The notes under the pieces: generated by a model
Told to the model about the DNA's origin: nothing
The model's database searches: none
Seen by the model: only the letters and a program-made list of their open reading frames with translations
Position numbers and translations under genes: made by a program
NCBI GenBank assembly: GCA_903828455.1
Contig: CAIKMJ010000016.1
Span: 1 to 55,892 of the forward strand
Reading direction: 5' to 3'
DNA: 55,892 nt
Source of the DNA: an uncultured Acidobacteriia bacterium
GTDB lineage: Bacteria > Acidobacteriota > Terriglobia > Bryobacterales > Bryobacteraceae
Shown here: piece by piece, positions 17,667 to 25,900 of the stretch
Numbering within the stretch: the first letter of the stretch is position 1
How the letters are laid out: each line of letters opens with the position of its first letter

Positions 17667-17697
17667 CAGGTACTGCGCTTTCGAGGTGCAGTACCTG
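17667..17697 (+). promoter_or_regulatory. Second hairpin after the capsid gene
   Basis: A 10-bp perfect inverted repeat CAGGTACTGC (17667-17676) with GCAGTACCTG (17688-17697), followed by no U tract, about 20 bases before the GAGGAG site of the next gene. Role unknown. Confidence 0.5.
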
Positions 17698-17730
17698 GAT
17701 TCAGTATTGCGAATCAAGCGAGGAGAATTC

Positions 17731-18036
17731 ATGGACTTGCGGGCTTACTACAGAAGGCTCCGGCAGGCCGAGGCGGAACTCACGGGCGAGGAATTCGTCA
17801 TGGTGAGCCTGGCGACACCGGAAGGCGGCAAGGCGGGCATCCGCACGGAAGTGCCAAGAGCAGTTGCCGCCAAGCTATTGGCGGAAGGGAAGGCAACTGT
17901 GGCATCCGAGGAAGAAGCGAAGGCGTACCGTGAGGCGATGCGCGAGGCGAAGGCGAAGTTCGACGAAGAAGAAGCCGCGCGCCAGGTACAGGTCATGGTG
18001 ATTCCGACGCGCTCTCGCAGAAAGCAGCGGGAATAA
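17731..18036 (+). CDS. Small phage structural-module protein, unknown
   Basis: This 101-residue protein has ATG 17731 behind GAGGAG. It is mostly helical and highly charged (AYYRRLRQAEAELTGEE, AKAYREAMREAKAKFDEEEAARQ). A middle beta-like segment VMVSLATPEGGKAGIRTEVPRAVAAKLLAEGKA is followed by a basic tail. It sits between capsid and connector, where many phages place a head decoration or head-tail joining protein. I do not recognise a family. Four bases separate it from the next gene. Confidence 0.55.
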   Translation: MDLRAYYRRLRQAEAELTGEEFVMVSLATPEGGKAGIRTEVPRAVAAKLLAEGKATVASEEEAKAYREAMREAKAKFDEEEAARQVQVMVIPTRSRRKQRE

Positions 18037-18039
18037 GCC

Positions 18040-18804
18040 ATGGCCCTGTTTGCGGACGGGCCGGCGCCCACGATCGACAATCTGATCAACGAAGATTCCG
18101 GGCTACTGGACGTTGCCGAGACCACGGGAATCAACGTGACTGCAAAGCTCCGGCTGGCTCATGAAGAAATGGAGTCAGAATTGCGGCTTTGGCTGAACAG
18201 GCCACGGGCAGCCGCGGAGCTGCTTTGGACGGCAGCGCCGCGAATAGAACAGATTGTAACTACGCCGCCGCTGAAGCGCTGGGAGACCATGCTTTCGCTT
18301 GCGATGGTGTATCGGGACGCGTACTTCAGCGCCCAGGTGGACCGGTATCAGGCCAAGTGGCAGGAATTTCTCCAACTGGCACGAGACGCCCGGGAAAGAT
18401 TGATCGCAAGCGGGCTTGCAATGGTCAGCGACCCGGTTCCGCAGCCGGTTCCTCCGGTTCTGGGCACTACGCCCGCACCTTACCCGGGCGGCACATATTA
18501 TGTGTCCGTTGCGGGGGTGAATGCAAAGGGACAGGAGGGAGCCGCGTCGTGGGCATCGTCAATCACAACGACGACGGGGAACGCGATTCTGGTGGCGCCG
18601 GCGGCATGGAACAGAGACGTCGCTACTTATCGCGTTTACGCGGGACCGTCGCTGGATGCGATGGTGCGACAAAACACTGTCGATTTGCGAGCAGGGCTGA
18701 CTTACACGTATCTGCCCGGACAAATCACCACCGGTACGCCAGCCGGAAACGGACAGGCGCCGGAGTTTGTGCGGCCGCTGACGCGGACGATCCTGAGGGG
18801 TTAA
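18040..18804 (+). CDS. Head-tail connector-like protein with Ig/FN3-like C-terminal module
   Basis: This is a two-part protein of 254 residues. Residues 1-125 are helical (AKLRLAHEEMESELRLWL, KRWETMLSLAMVYRDAYFSAQVDRYQAKWQEFLQLARDARERL), like head-tail connector proteins that sit under the portal. Residues about 135-235 are beta-rich, with GGTYYVSVAGVNAKGQEGAAS and the ending YRVYAGPS...YTYLPG, a fibronectin-III or Ig-like pattern. A similar module occurs in the tail hub downstream, so it may be surface-exposed. The function is inferred from position and composition. Confidence 0.55.
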   Translation: MALFADGPAPTIDNLINEDSGLLDVAETTGINVTAKLRLAHEEMESELRLWLNRPRAAAELLWTAAPRIEQIVTTPPLKRWETMLSLAMVYRDAYFSAQVDRYQAKWQEFLQLARDARERLIASGLAMVSDPVPQPVPPVLGTTPAPYPGGTYYVSVAGVNAKGQEGAASWASSITTTTGNAILVAPAAWNRDVATYRVYAGPSLDAMVRQNTVDLRAGLTYTYLPGQITTGTPAGNGQAPEFVRPLTRTILRG

Positions 18805-18807
18805 GAC

Positions 18808-19302
18808 ATGGCTGGCATAACGGGAACGCTGACTAACAATGTACTGGCCCTGCTGACCGAAACCGCGGCGGGGGTGAATGCCCGGGCGGCGGCGATTGAA
18901 AAGGCCGACCCGCTCGTGCAGACGCCGGCAATCCGGACGGTGCTGACGCACAACGTGAGCGTCGAACTCGCGGAAAAGGCGGGGCACACGAGTTATCCAA
19001 GCCTGCTGGTGTATTGCGAGAAGACGCAAAACGCTCTCAAAGAGAAATTCCGGGAGTTTTCGGGCAACGCGCGGGTAGTGGTGGAAGTTCGCCATTCGCA
19101 GGACAGGCTCCATGGCCTTGACAAGTCTCTGGAAGTTTACGTTGATGCCGTCTGCGCGCTGCTCGATGATTCACGCGGAGACTGGGGCGGAGGAGCGTTT
19201 TATCCGGGTGGTTATGAGGTCAGCTATGAACCGGTTGTGCGGGGCGGGAAGAATTTCCTGCAGCGCGCGAAGGTGGGATTCGACGTGGAGGTGAGTAGAT
19301 AA
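18808..19302 (+). CDS. Tail terminator/completion-like protein
   Basis: This 164-residue protein, start ATG 18808 with GAGGGG upstream, has TPAIRTVLTHNVSVELAEKAGHTSYPSLLVYCEKTQNALKEKFREFSGNARVVVEVRHSQDRL. It then has ALLDDSRGDWGGGAFYPGGYEVSYEPVVRGGKNFLQRAKVGFDVEV. A mixed alpha/beta pattern ending in strands is typical of tail terminator proteins that cap the tail tube. Its position between connector and major tail protein agrees. Three bases separate it from the next gene, consistent with one operon. Confidence 0.55.
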   Translation: MAGITGTLTNNVLALLTETAAGVNARAAAIEKADPLVQTPAIRTVLTHNVSVELAEKAGHTSYPSLLVYCEKTQNALKEKFREFSGNARVVVEVRHSQDRLHGLDKSLEVYVDAVCALLDDSRGDWGGGAFYPGGYEVSYEPVVRGGKNFLQRAKVGFDVEVSR

Positions 19303-19305
19303 CCA

Positions 19306-20478
19306 ATGGCATACATTTCATCGAACGCGAACCGCTGGTACTGCGCGCAGGAAACTGCCTACGGGCAGGTACCAACGATCACCGCAGCAAACCGCATTCC
19401 GGCGGTAAAGCTGAGCGTGCAGAATCAAAGACAGAAAAGTCACAGAAAAGACAAGACAGGAAGCCGCACGTGGGCGGGACTGCCGGCCGCGATGCGGCGC
19501 GAGACGACGTTTGACGCGACGACGTACATGCGGGACTGGCCGCTGCAAACGGCGCTTCCCGGTTGCGACCCGCTGTTACAGGCTGCGTTGGGCGGGGCGG
19601 GCGTGCTGTGGCCGGGCGGAACGACCGCCGCCGCGGGAAGCACGACGTCGACGATTGTGTTCGCAGGCGCGCACGGACTCGCGCCCGGGTCGGGCCTTGT
19701 GTATAACAGCGAGATTCGGTTCGTCGCGAGCGTGACCGACGCGCATACGGTTGTCCTGAACGCGCCGTTTTCAAGCGCGCCTCGCGCCGCATCGGTGCTC
19801 ACGCCGACGGCCAGCTATGCCCCGGCGTCCGAATTGCCGAGCGTTAGTTTGTTCGACTACTGGAACCCGACCACCGCCGTGCAGCGGGTCCTGACAGGAG
19901 TCGCAATCGATCGGTTCACGGTGAGCCTTAATGGAGACTTTCACGAGTTTGGATTTAAGGGCTGGGCGCAGGACGTAATGGACAGCGCTTCGTTCGCCGC
20001 AGGCCTGGGCGGATTGACGACATTCCCGATTGAGCCGGCGACAACCGCATTCCCCTATTCGCCCGTTCCGGGCAACCTGGGTCAAGTGTGGCTGGGAGTC
20101 AGTCCGACGCAGTTTTTTACGGTTGCACAAGCTTCCATAGAACTGCGAAACAACCTCGACATGCGGCTGAACGAATTCGGATCTGTGTTACCGCGGGGAA
20201 TTGCACCAGGAGCACGCGAAGTGTCGCTTTCGCTGGAACTGTTCGAACAGGATGATACTCCAACAGCGGCACTGTATCAGGCAGCGCGGCAGCAAACGCC
20301 GGTGAGCATGATGTTCCAACTGGGCCAGACCAACGGGCAGCTGATGGGAATTTGGATGAAGAACGTGGTGCCGGAGGTGCCGGCCTTTGACGACAGCGAA
20401 CACCGGCTGAAGTGGAAGTTCAGCGAATCGCGCGCGCAGGGCGGGCTGGACGACGAACTCATGGTGGCGTTTGGATAG
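19306..20478 (+). CDS. Major tail (tube) protein
   Basis: This 390-residue beta-rich protein starts at ATG 19306 with GGAGGTGA upstream. It has YISSNANRWYCAQETAYGQVP at the N-terminus, like phage tail tube proteins, then a Gly/Thr/Ala-rich insert (about 100-165) reminiscent of an exposed loop or Ig-like decoration. A tube-like second half follows: VSLNGDFHEFGFKGWAQDV, VSLSLELFEQDDTPTAALYQAARQQTPVSMMFQLGQ. It would polymerise around the tape measure. It lies just upstream of the tail assembly chaperone, the conserved location in siphoviruses. Confidence 0.7.
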   Translation: MAYISSNANRWYCAQETAYGQVPTITAANRIPAVKLSVQNQRQKSHRKDKTGSRTWAGLPAAMRRETTFDATTYMRDWPLQTALPGCDPLLQAALGGAGVLWPGGTTAAAGSTTSTIVFAGAHGLAPGSGLVYNSEIRFVASVTDAHTVVLNAPFSSAPRAASVLTPTASYAPASELPSVSLFDYWNPTTAVQRVLTGVAIDRFTVSLNGDFHEFGFKGWAQDVMDSASFAAGLGGLTTFPIEPATTAFPYSPVPGNLGQVWLGVSPTQFFTVAQASIELRNNLDMRLNEFGSVLPRGIAPGAREVSLSLELFEQDDTPTAALYQAARQQTPVSMMFQLGQTNGQLMGIWMKNVVPEVPAFDDSEHRLKWKFSESRAQGGLDDELMVAFG

Positions 20479-20485
20479 CAATGAC

Positions 20486-20863
20486 ATGGGAGAAATGAAC
20501 TGGGAAAGCCGGACGCTGGTGCGTCCGGCCGGATGGCCGGGAGTCGAACTGGTCATCGCAAAAATGAGCTTTGGCCGACGCACAGAACTTATGCGGCGTG
20601 TGCGCGAAGTCAGCGGACGGCTGGAGTACTTTCAGGCCGGACAAAGCGCGGACAACAGCATGGAGGCGAGCCTATTGGCGAGCGAGATAGACCGGCTGTA
20701 CGTCATCTGGGGACTCGAAGAAATTCGGGGGCTGCTTCTGGATGGGGAGCGTGCGACGGCGGAATCACTTATCGAACGGGGACCCGAGCAACTCTTTCAG
20801 GAAGCTCTGGCGGCTGTGCGGGCTGAGATCGGGCTCAACGAGGCAGAAAGAAAAAACTTATAG
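20486..20863 (+). CDS. Tail assembly chaperone, short (zero-frame) product
   Basis: This 125-residue product is read in the zero frame from ATG 20486 (TTG 20471 and ATG 20495 are alternatives). It has WESRTLVRPAGWPGVELVIAKMSFGRRTELMRRVRE and a helical body with LLASEIDRLYVIWGLEEI. It is acidic and helical, like gpG-type chaperones that coat the tape measure before tube assembly. Its end carries a -1 slippery heptamer (A AAA AAC at 20851-20857) three codons before the stop, allowing a longer fusion product. No enzyme activity is expected. Confidence 0.7.
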   Translation: MGEMNWESRTLVRPAGWPGVELVIAKMSFGRRTELMRRVREVSGRLEYFQAGQSADNSMEASLLASEIDRLYVIWGLEEIRGLLLDGERATAESLIERGPEQLFQEALAAVRAEIGLNEAERKNL

Positions 20864-21210
20864 TCGCGTTCCACTTCGCGCTGGCCACCAGCCAGTCGCG
20901 TGAACGGACCGGATGGGATTGCGACAGTTGCAGGCGTTACGGTCTGGAAAGCAAGCGGCGCTGTGGATTCCTGCCTGAGGAATTGCGGGGCGAGCCCCGT
21001 ATTGTTTGGGGGCGTAAGCAGGTGCAGAGCGACGAATGTCCGAAGTCGTTGGTGACAGGAGAGAGCCTTGCGATGGTGGAAGCCTTTTTCACCCGAAAAA
21101 GGCTGGGAATCAACACATCAATCGAGACGGCAGCCCGCACAGTGGATGCCTTTTTAATCCTGCAGGATGAGATGGAGCGTGAGGAACGGGATGGCACATC
21201 ACAGCATTGA
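20486..21210 (+). CDS. Tail assembly chaperone, -1 frameshift fusion product
   Basis: Predicted -1 frameshift product of about 241 residues: 124 zero-frame residues, a slip at 20851-20857, then 117 residues in the -1 frame, open from CTT 20857 to TGA 21208-21210. The extension begins LIVAFHFALATSQSRERTGWD and contains four cysteines (DCDSC, RRC, DEC) that could bind zinc, then SLAMVEAFFTRKRLGI and a helical end. This is the gpG/gpGT arrangement of siphophages. A separate gene starting at TTG 20983 is less likely because the start is weak. Confidence 0.72.
20851..20905 (+). promoter_or_regulatory. Programmed -1 ribosomal frameshift signal
   Basis: The heptamer A AAA AAC (20851-20857) is in the correct phase relative to the upstream frame (codons AGA AAA AAC TTA TAG). 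A stem-loop follows: CGCGCTGGC (20877-20885) pairs with GCCAG-T-CGCG (20891-20900, one bulge), extendable by GTTC/GAAC (20868-20871 with 20902-20905). Spacer to the extended stem is 10 bases. Confidence 0.78.
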
Positions 21211-21820
21211 AGAAGTCTTTCGGGCAATCCGGCCAAAGGGTGTGCAGTTCCCTGCCGATTCAACGATCAGCGCGGGAGTCGCCGCGGGAAGCGGCGATCT
21301 GGGAAGCGCGCTGTCGCAGGCGGGCCAGCAGATCGCGCAGTTGCAGGCGGCGTTTCAGCAACAGGCCGCGTTGATTCAGTCGAACACGCTCGCGCTCCAG
21401 AGCAACACGTCGGCGAAAAGTGGCGGATCGCTCAGTTCGTTAGGATCCGGAATCGGCTCCGGGTTGCTCGGCGGAGGATTGGGACTGCTTTCGCCGCTTA
21501 TCTCGGGCATTGCAAGTCTGTTTGGCGGCGGTGCTAAGACGCCCGCGCCGCTTCCGGTCTACATACCGCCTCCGTCAGTGGCACTCAGCGCGACGCTGCA
21601 AGGCAACGATATCCGCCCGACAGCATCGTCCAGTGCGCCGCCATCCGGCGGAAGCGCACCGAGTGCCTCCGCGCAAGCCACGGTGGCGCCACAAATAACA
21701 GTGAACGTGCATGCGATGGACAGCCAATCTTTTATGGACCGCAGTTCCGATATAGCGAATGCTGTGCGAGAGGCCATGCTGAATTTGCACCCGATAAATT
21801 CCGTGGTCGCCGAGTTGTAA
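21191..21820 (+). CDS. Very short tape measure-like protein
   Basis: This protein of 209 residues starts at ATG 21191. A Gln/Ala-rich helical region (GSALSQAGQQIAQLQAAFQQQAALIQSNTLALQ) precedes a Gly-rich hydrophobic segment (GIGSGLLGGGLGLLSPLISGIASLFGGG), like the transmembrane part of tape measure proteins. The C-terminus VNVHAMDSQSFMDRSSDIANAVREAMLNLHPINSVVAEL is typical of phage tape measure C-termini. If so, the tail would be very short (about 30 nm by the 1.5 angstrom-per-residue rule). It overlaps the chaperone frame by 20 bases. A tail accessory protein is the alternative. Confidence 0.6.
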   Translation: MAHHSIEEVFRAIRPKGVQFPADSTISAGVAAGSGDLGSALSQAGQQIAQLQAAFQQQAALIQSNTLALQSNTSAKSGGSLSSLGSGIGSGLLGGGLGLLSPLISGIASLFGGGAKTPAPLPVYIPPPSVALSATLQGNDIRPTASSSAPPSGGSAPSASAQATVAPQITVNVHAMDSQSFMDRSSDIANAVREAMLNLHPINSVVAEL

Positions 21821-21823
21821 GTT

Positions 21824-22174
21824 ATGGCCACGTTTCCCACATTGAGAACCGGCGCGGTGGCACAGTATCCGCTGGACTACAGTACACGGTTCGCGACGCA
21901 GACGGTCCGGTTCCTTGACGGCAGCAGTCAACGGTACCGGATTTCCGGATCCGGATTACGGCGCTGGCAGATTCGACTCGACCTGCTTGACGAGAGCGAA
22001 CTGGCAGCGCTGATCGACTTCGTGGACGCCCAGACCAGCAACACGTTCCAGTTTGCAGATCCACTTTCCGGCACGATTGTGGCGAGTTGCGTCCTTTCCG
22101 GCGATCCATTCGAAGCCATTCTGGAGGCCGAAGGTCGAGGAAGAGCTTCGCTCGTAATTGAGGAAATACGATGA
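21824..22174 (+). CDS. Distal tail-like protein, first paralog
   Basis: This 116-residue protein begins MATFPTLRTGAVAQYPLDYSTRF and has FLDGSSQRYRISGSGLRRWQIRLDLLDESELAALIDFVDAQ, then FQFADPLSG. The layout (target strand pattern, then RRWQIRLDLLDESELAALIDF, then an F-x-D-P turn) is shared by the next gene, so the two are tandem paralogs of a distal tail or baseplate adaptor family. It overlaps the next gene by four bases (ATGA), a sign of translational coupling. The exact role is inferred from location between tape measure and hub. Confidence 0.6.
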   Translation: MATFPTLRTGAVAQYPLDYSTRFATQTVRFLDGSSQRYRISGSGLRRWQIRLDLLDESELAALIDFVDAQTSNTFQFADPLSGTIVASCVLSGDPFEAILEAEGRGRASLVIEEIR

Positions 22175-22947
22175 ACTGGTACCCACAGATCGGGAGTGGC
22201 TCGCTGGCTCAGTTTCCGCTGGGACGATCGAGACAATGGCGGGCTATCACAAACTGGCTGGAGAACGACGAGCGTGTAGTCCTTGCGGACGCCGCTTCAA
22301 GCCACATTGAATGGACGCTTAAGTATCGGGAGTTATCGGATGCAGAGGCCACGGCTCTGCGGAATTTATTCACTGCGTCCGAGGGATGTTTCGGTGCATT
22401 CGGCTTCATTGATCCGACCGCGAATCTGATCGGATCAAGCAGCGATCTGACGCAGCCGGTCTGGAACGCTGGCTTAATGGCAGCAGGCGGAGGGAATTCG
22501 GATCCGACCGGCGGCAGTTCAGCGTGGAATCTCACGAACAGCGCTCCCGGACCTCAAAGTCTGCAGCAGACGCTCGAAGTACCGGCAGACTATACGGTCT
22601 GTTTCAGCATGTGGCTGCAGAGCGAGACCTACACGAGCGTGACGCTGTGTCGAGACGACGTGCAACAACCTGTGGTGGCGGGACCGGTCTGGGCAAGGCA
22701 TTTTGTGTCCGGACGCGCGTCTGGCACCGGTAGTTCGTCCGTGTTGAGCATAACCGTGCCGGCCGGTCAAACGGTGCGTATTTGGGGCCCGCAGGCCGAG
22801 GCGCAGCCGTACCCGTCACAGTACAAGCCAACGCTTGCAGTCGGCGGGATTTATCCGGAAACCTATTTCGCTAAAGACGAACTAACCATTACCAGCACAG
22901 CTCCGGGACTATCGTCCTGCGACGTGACACTGGTCTCACGAGGTTAA
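22171..22947 (+). CDS. Distal tail-like protein with carbohydrate-binding-like insertion
   Basis: This 258-residue protein starts in the stop of the preceding gene. Residues 1-90 repeat its pattern: YPQIGSGSLAQFPLGRSRQWR, SHIEWTLKYRELSDAEATALRNLF, FGFIDPTANL. The next 130 residues (WNAGLMAAGGGNSDPTGGSSAWNLTNSAPGPQSLQQTLEVPADYTVCFSMWLQ...VRIWGPQAEAQPYPSQYKPT) resemble the jelly-roll carbohydrate-binding domains found in phage receptor-binding proteins. The ending TSTAPGLSSCDVTLVSRG closes a beta strand. It probably links the tail tip to a surface ligand. Confidence 0.6.
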   Translation: MNWYPQIGSGSLAQFPLGRSRQWRAITNWLENDERVVLADAASSHIEWTLKYRELSDAEATALRNLFTASEGCFGAFGFIDPTANLIGSSSDLTQPVWNAGLMAAGGGNSDPTGGSSAWNLTNSAPGPQSLQQTLEVPADYTVCFSMWLQSETYTSVTLCRDDVQQPVVAGPVWARHFVSGRASGTGSSSVLSITVPAGQTVRIWGPQAEAQPYPSQYKPTLAVGGIYPETYFAKDELTITSTAPGLSSCDVTLVSRG

Positions 22948-22957
22948 CAGCCACGCC

Positions 22958-25900
22958 ATGCAAAGCGCATATACAGCCAAGGAAAACACTGCCGGGGACA
23001 CGCCGCTCCTCCTATTTACATGCACCTTGTCCGACGGGAGTCAGCACCACTGGAGCAGCCAGACGGTTGTGTGGGACGGAATAACCTATGCAGGCCGAGT
23101 CCTGAGACACAACCTGTTCGAGGCTCACATGGCTTCCGCCACGCAGGTGGGTGGCACACCGAAATTGACATTTGAGTTGGCCAATGCGGATTCGGCACTT
23201 TCTGAAATCGAGGCACAGATCGGGTTTAAGGGTTCGCGCCTGCTGGTCCAGACGGTCTTTTACGATTTGAATGCCGCAACGGCGAGTAGTGATGCCGTCG
23301 CCGTCTTCAAAGGCCTGATCAACTCTCCGGATCTTGTGACCGAGACTTCTTTCCGTCTGAGTGCGATGAATCGCATGTCAATGCAGCGAAATGTGATTCC
23401 GGAAGTCAGCGTGCAAAGGATGTGCCCGTGGCGCTTCCCCACAACAGCGGCGCAGCGACTGGAAGCCGTGGATGGAGGCGGGCGCGGCACTCATTCACCG
23501 TTTTATCGTTGCGGCTATTCGCCAGACCAGACGAACGGCGTTGGCAATCTGAACGGAACGGTTCCCTTTACAACGTGCGCATATACGCGCGCCGACTGCG
23601 AAATGCGTGGAATGTTCTCCACCGATTCCAGCGGACACACCACGGCCCGTTTCGGAGGATTGGAATTTGTCCCTCCGACCATACTTGTGCGTGGCGCCGG
23701 CCAGAAGGCCTTACAGCTGTCGGCCGTCCAAAGCAATCAGGCCGCCTATAACAATTCCGTTCCTCTCATATACGGCACACAATGGACGCAGCCGCCGGTC
23801 GTGCTTTCGCGCAATGACGGGAATCTGACGCGCATGGAAGTGCTGCTGGGCATGGGGGAAATCGAAGGCGTCCTCTCGGTTCTGGTGAACGGAGTGGAAA
23901 TTCCGCTGGGAGTTCAGGGCCGCAATATGACGGCGACGGGCTGGTACAACCTGGTCTCAACCGGCGCCCGCAGCGGCGGCTTCGACCTGAATTTCACAGA
24001 CGCACATGGCACTCCTCAGGGCGACCCGTATGGCAGTATGGCTTACCTGGCCGTCGTCGTACCGAATCGCATCAGCGATGGCACCGGCATTCCGGCCGTG
24101 CAGGTGCTCGTGCAGGGAACAAAGCTGCTCCGCTTTGACAACAGCGGAACTTCGCTTGGAACTGCCTTTTCCGCCAATCCCGCGTGGGTCCTGCTGGATA
24201 TCCTGCTGCGTACCGGATTTGAGTTGAGTGAAATTGACGTAACCAGTTTCGCTTTGGCCGCGGCGTATGCGGATCAATTGCTGACGGTGGACGATCCGGT
24301 CGGCGGGAACACGCAGTTGCCTCGCTTCGAGTGCAACTTTGCCATGAACTACCCCGACAGCGCGGGCGATGTGATCCGGGGGATCCGAAATAACTCCCGC
24401 ATGTATCTTGTGCTGAATTCCGCGGGGCTGGTGGAAGTGCGTGTGGAGAACGCGTTTGCGCTGCAACAGCCGGTAAAGCCCGCAGCCAGTAATTCGGCCG
24501 AGCCATTCAATGGCGGTTGGCCTGCGTATGAGTTTGACGCCCGCTCGATTGCCAGAACCAATGACGGCGCTTCAACGGTAAGACTCACTACAAAAGGCGC
24601 TTCGGATACGGCCAACCGGCTGACGATTGAATTTCAGGACCGCTTTAACCAGTTCCAACAGGACAGCCTTTCGCTCAGCGATCAGGATGACGAGCTGCTT
24701 TGCAGCCAAACAGTGGCCGCAGCCTGGGATGCCGTCGGAATTTCCAGCTTCAACCAGGCGGCCCGGATGCTGTTGCTCGGACTCAATCGCGGATTGCAGG
24801 GCAACCTGTTCATTGAATTTCAGACCAGCGTCAAGGCGCTCGGACTGATGCCCGGGGACCTGATCACGGTTACGTACGCCAAGGAAAACCTGCAGCGAAC
24901 GCCATTTCGGATAACGCAGGTCAAACCGGGCGCAAGCTTTCGCACCGTCACAATTTCTGCACAACTGCACAACGACGCGTGGTACTCGGATTCGGTAACC
25001 GGCATCATTGGAGGCCGCGGGCGCCAGACCGGCGTTACCTCGGGTTTGCCCGCGCCAGTCGCGGGCGTGACCGCGGATGCAGACGGACTCTTGCAACTCG
25101 GCATCACGGAAGCGGAGGTTTCGGGCGGAAATGGCGCCACGCAAGTGGAGTTGGCGGTGTCCTTTACCGCGCCCTCGGGGACGCCCGGAACGTTGCCCTC
25201 GCCGCTGATGAGCCTGGCGACCATGGTCAGCAGTTCTGGCGGCACGCTGGCGGCGGCAACAACATACTTCTATGCGATGAGTGCTGTCGATACCGATGGC
25301 AACCAGAGTCCTCTCTCATTCATCGCACAGGCGACGACCCCGGCAGGATCTTCCACCAATACCGTCACGCTCAGTGGGATTGCCCTGCCCTCCGGCACCG
25401 CAGGCTTTCACGTCTACCGTGGCGTGACCTCGGGCTTCCTGCAACGGATCGCTTCAGCTGTTCCGCCTTCCCCAACATTTACGGATTCGGGATTCACTGC
25501 ACAAGCAGTGCTTCCGCCGGATCCAAATTTTGATCACGTGAATATGTACTGGCGCTGGGAGCTTCTGCCGGAAGCATCCGCCAGTATTCATTCGGCGACT
25601 ACTATCGGCAATTCAACACTCCAGTTACCGGTCAACGGGTACACGAACGCGGTGGTGCGGATCACTCGGGGGACGGGCGCAGGACAGGAACAACTGATCG
25701 TCAGCAACACGGCGACGACGCTGACTACGGCCGCCACGTGGGCGGTAGCGCCGGACACTACGAGTTATTTCACTATCGCGGAAACTTCGTGGCGCACAGG
25801 TGCGCGAGGCTTTACGAGTCCGATCCGAATCGACGTGCCGGAACGAATCGGCTCGGGTGTTGAGCTATGTGCGCGAGCGGCCAACGCAGCCAACGACGAA

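Noticed and set aside
20983-21210. Separate small gene starting at TTG 20983
   Set aside because: The -1 frame is open back to the slippery heptamer at 20851-20857, so a frameshift fusion explains it better than a weak TTG start without a good ribosome binding site.
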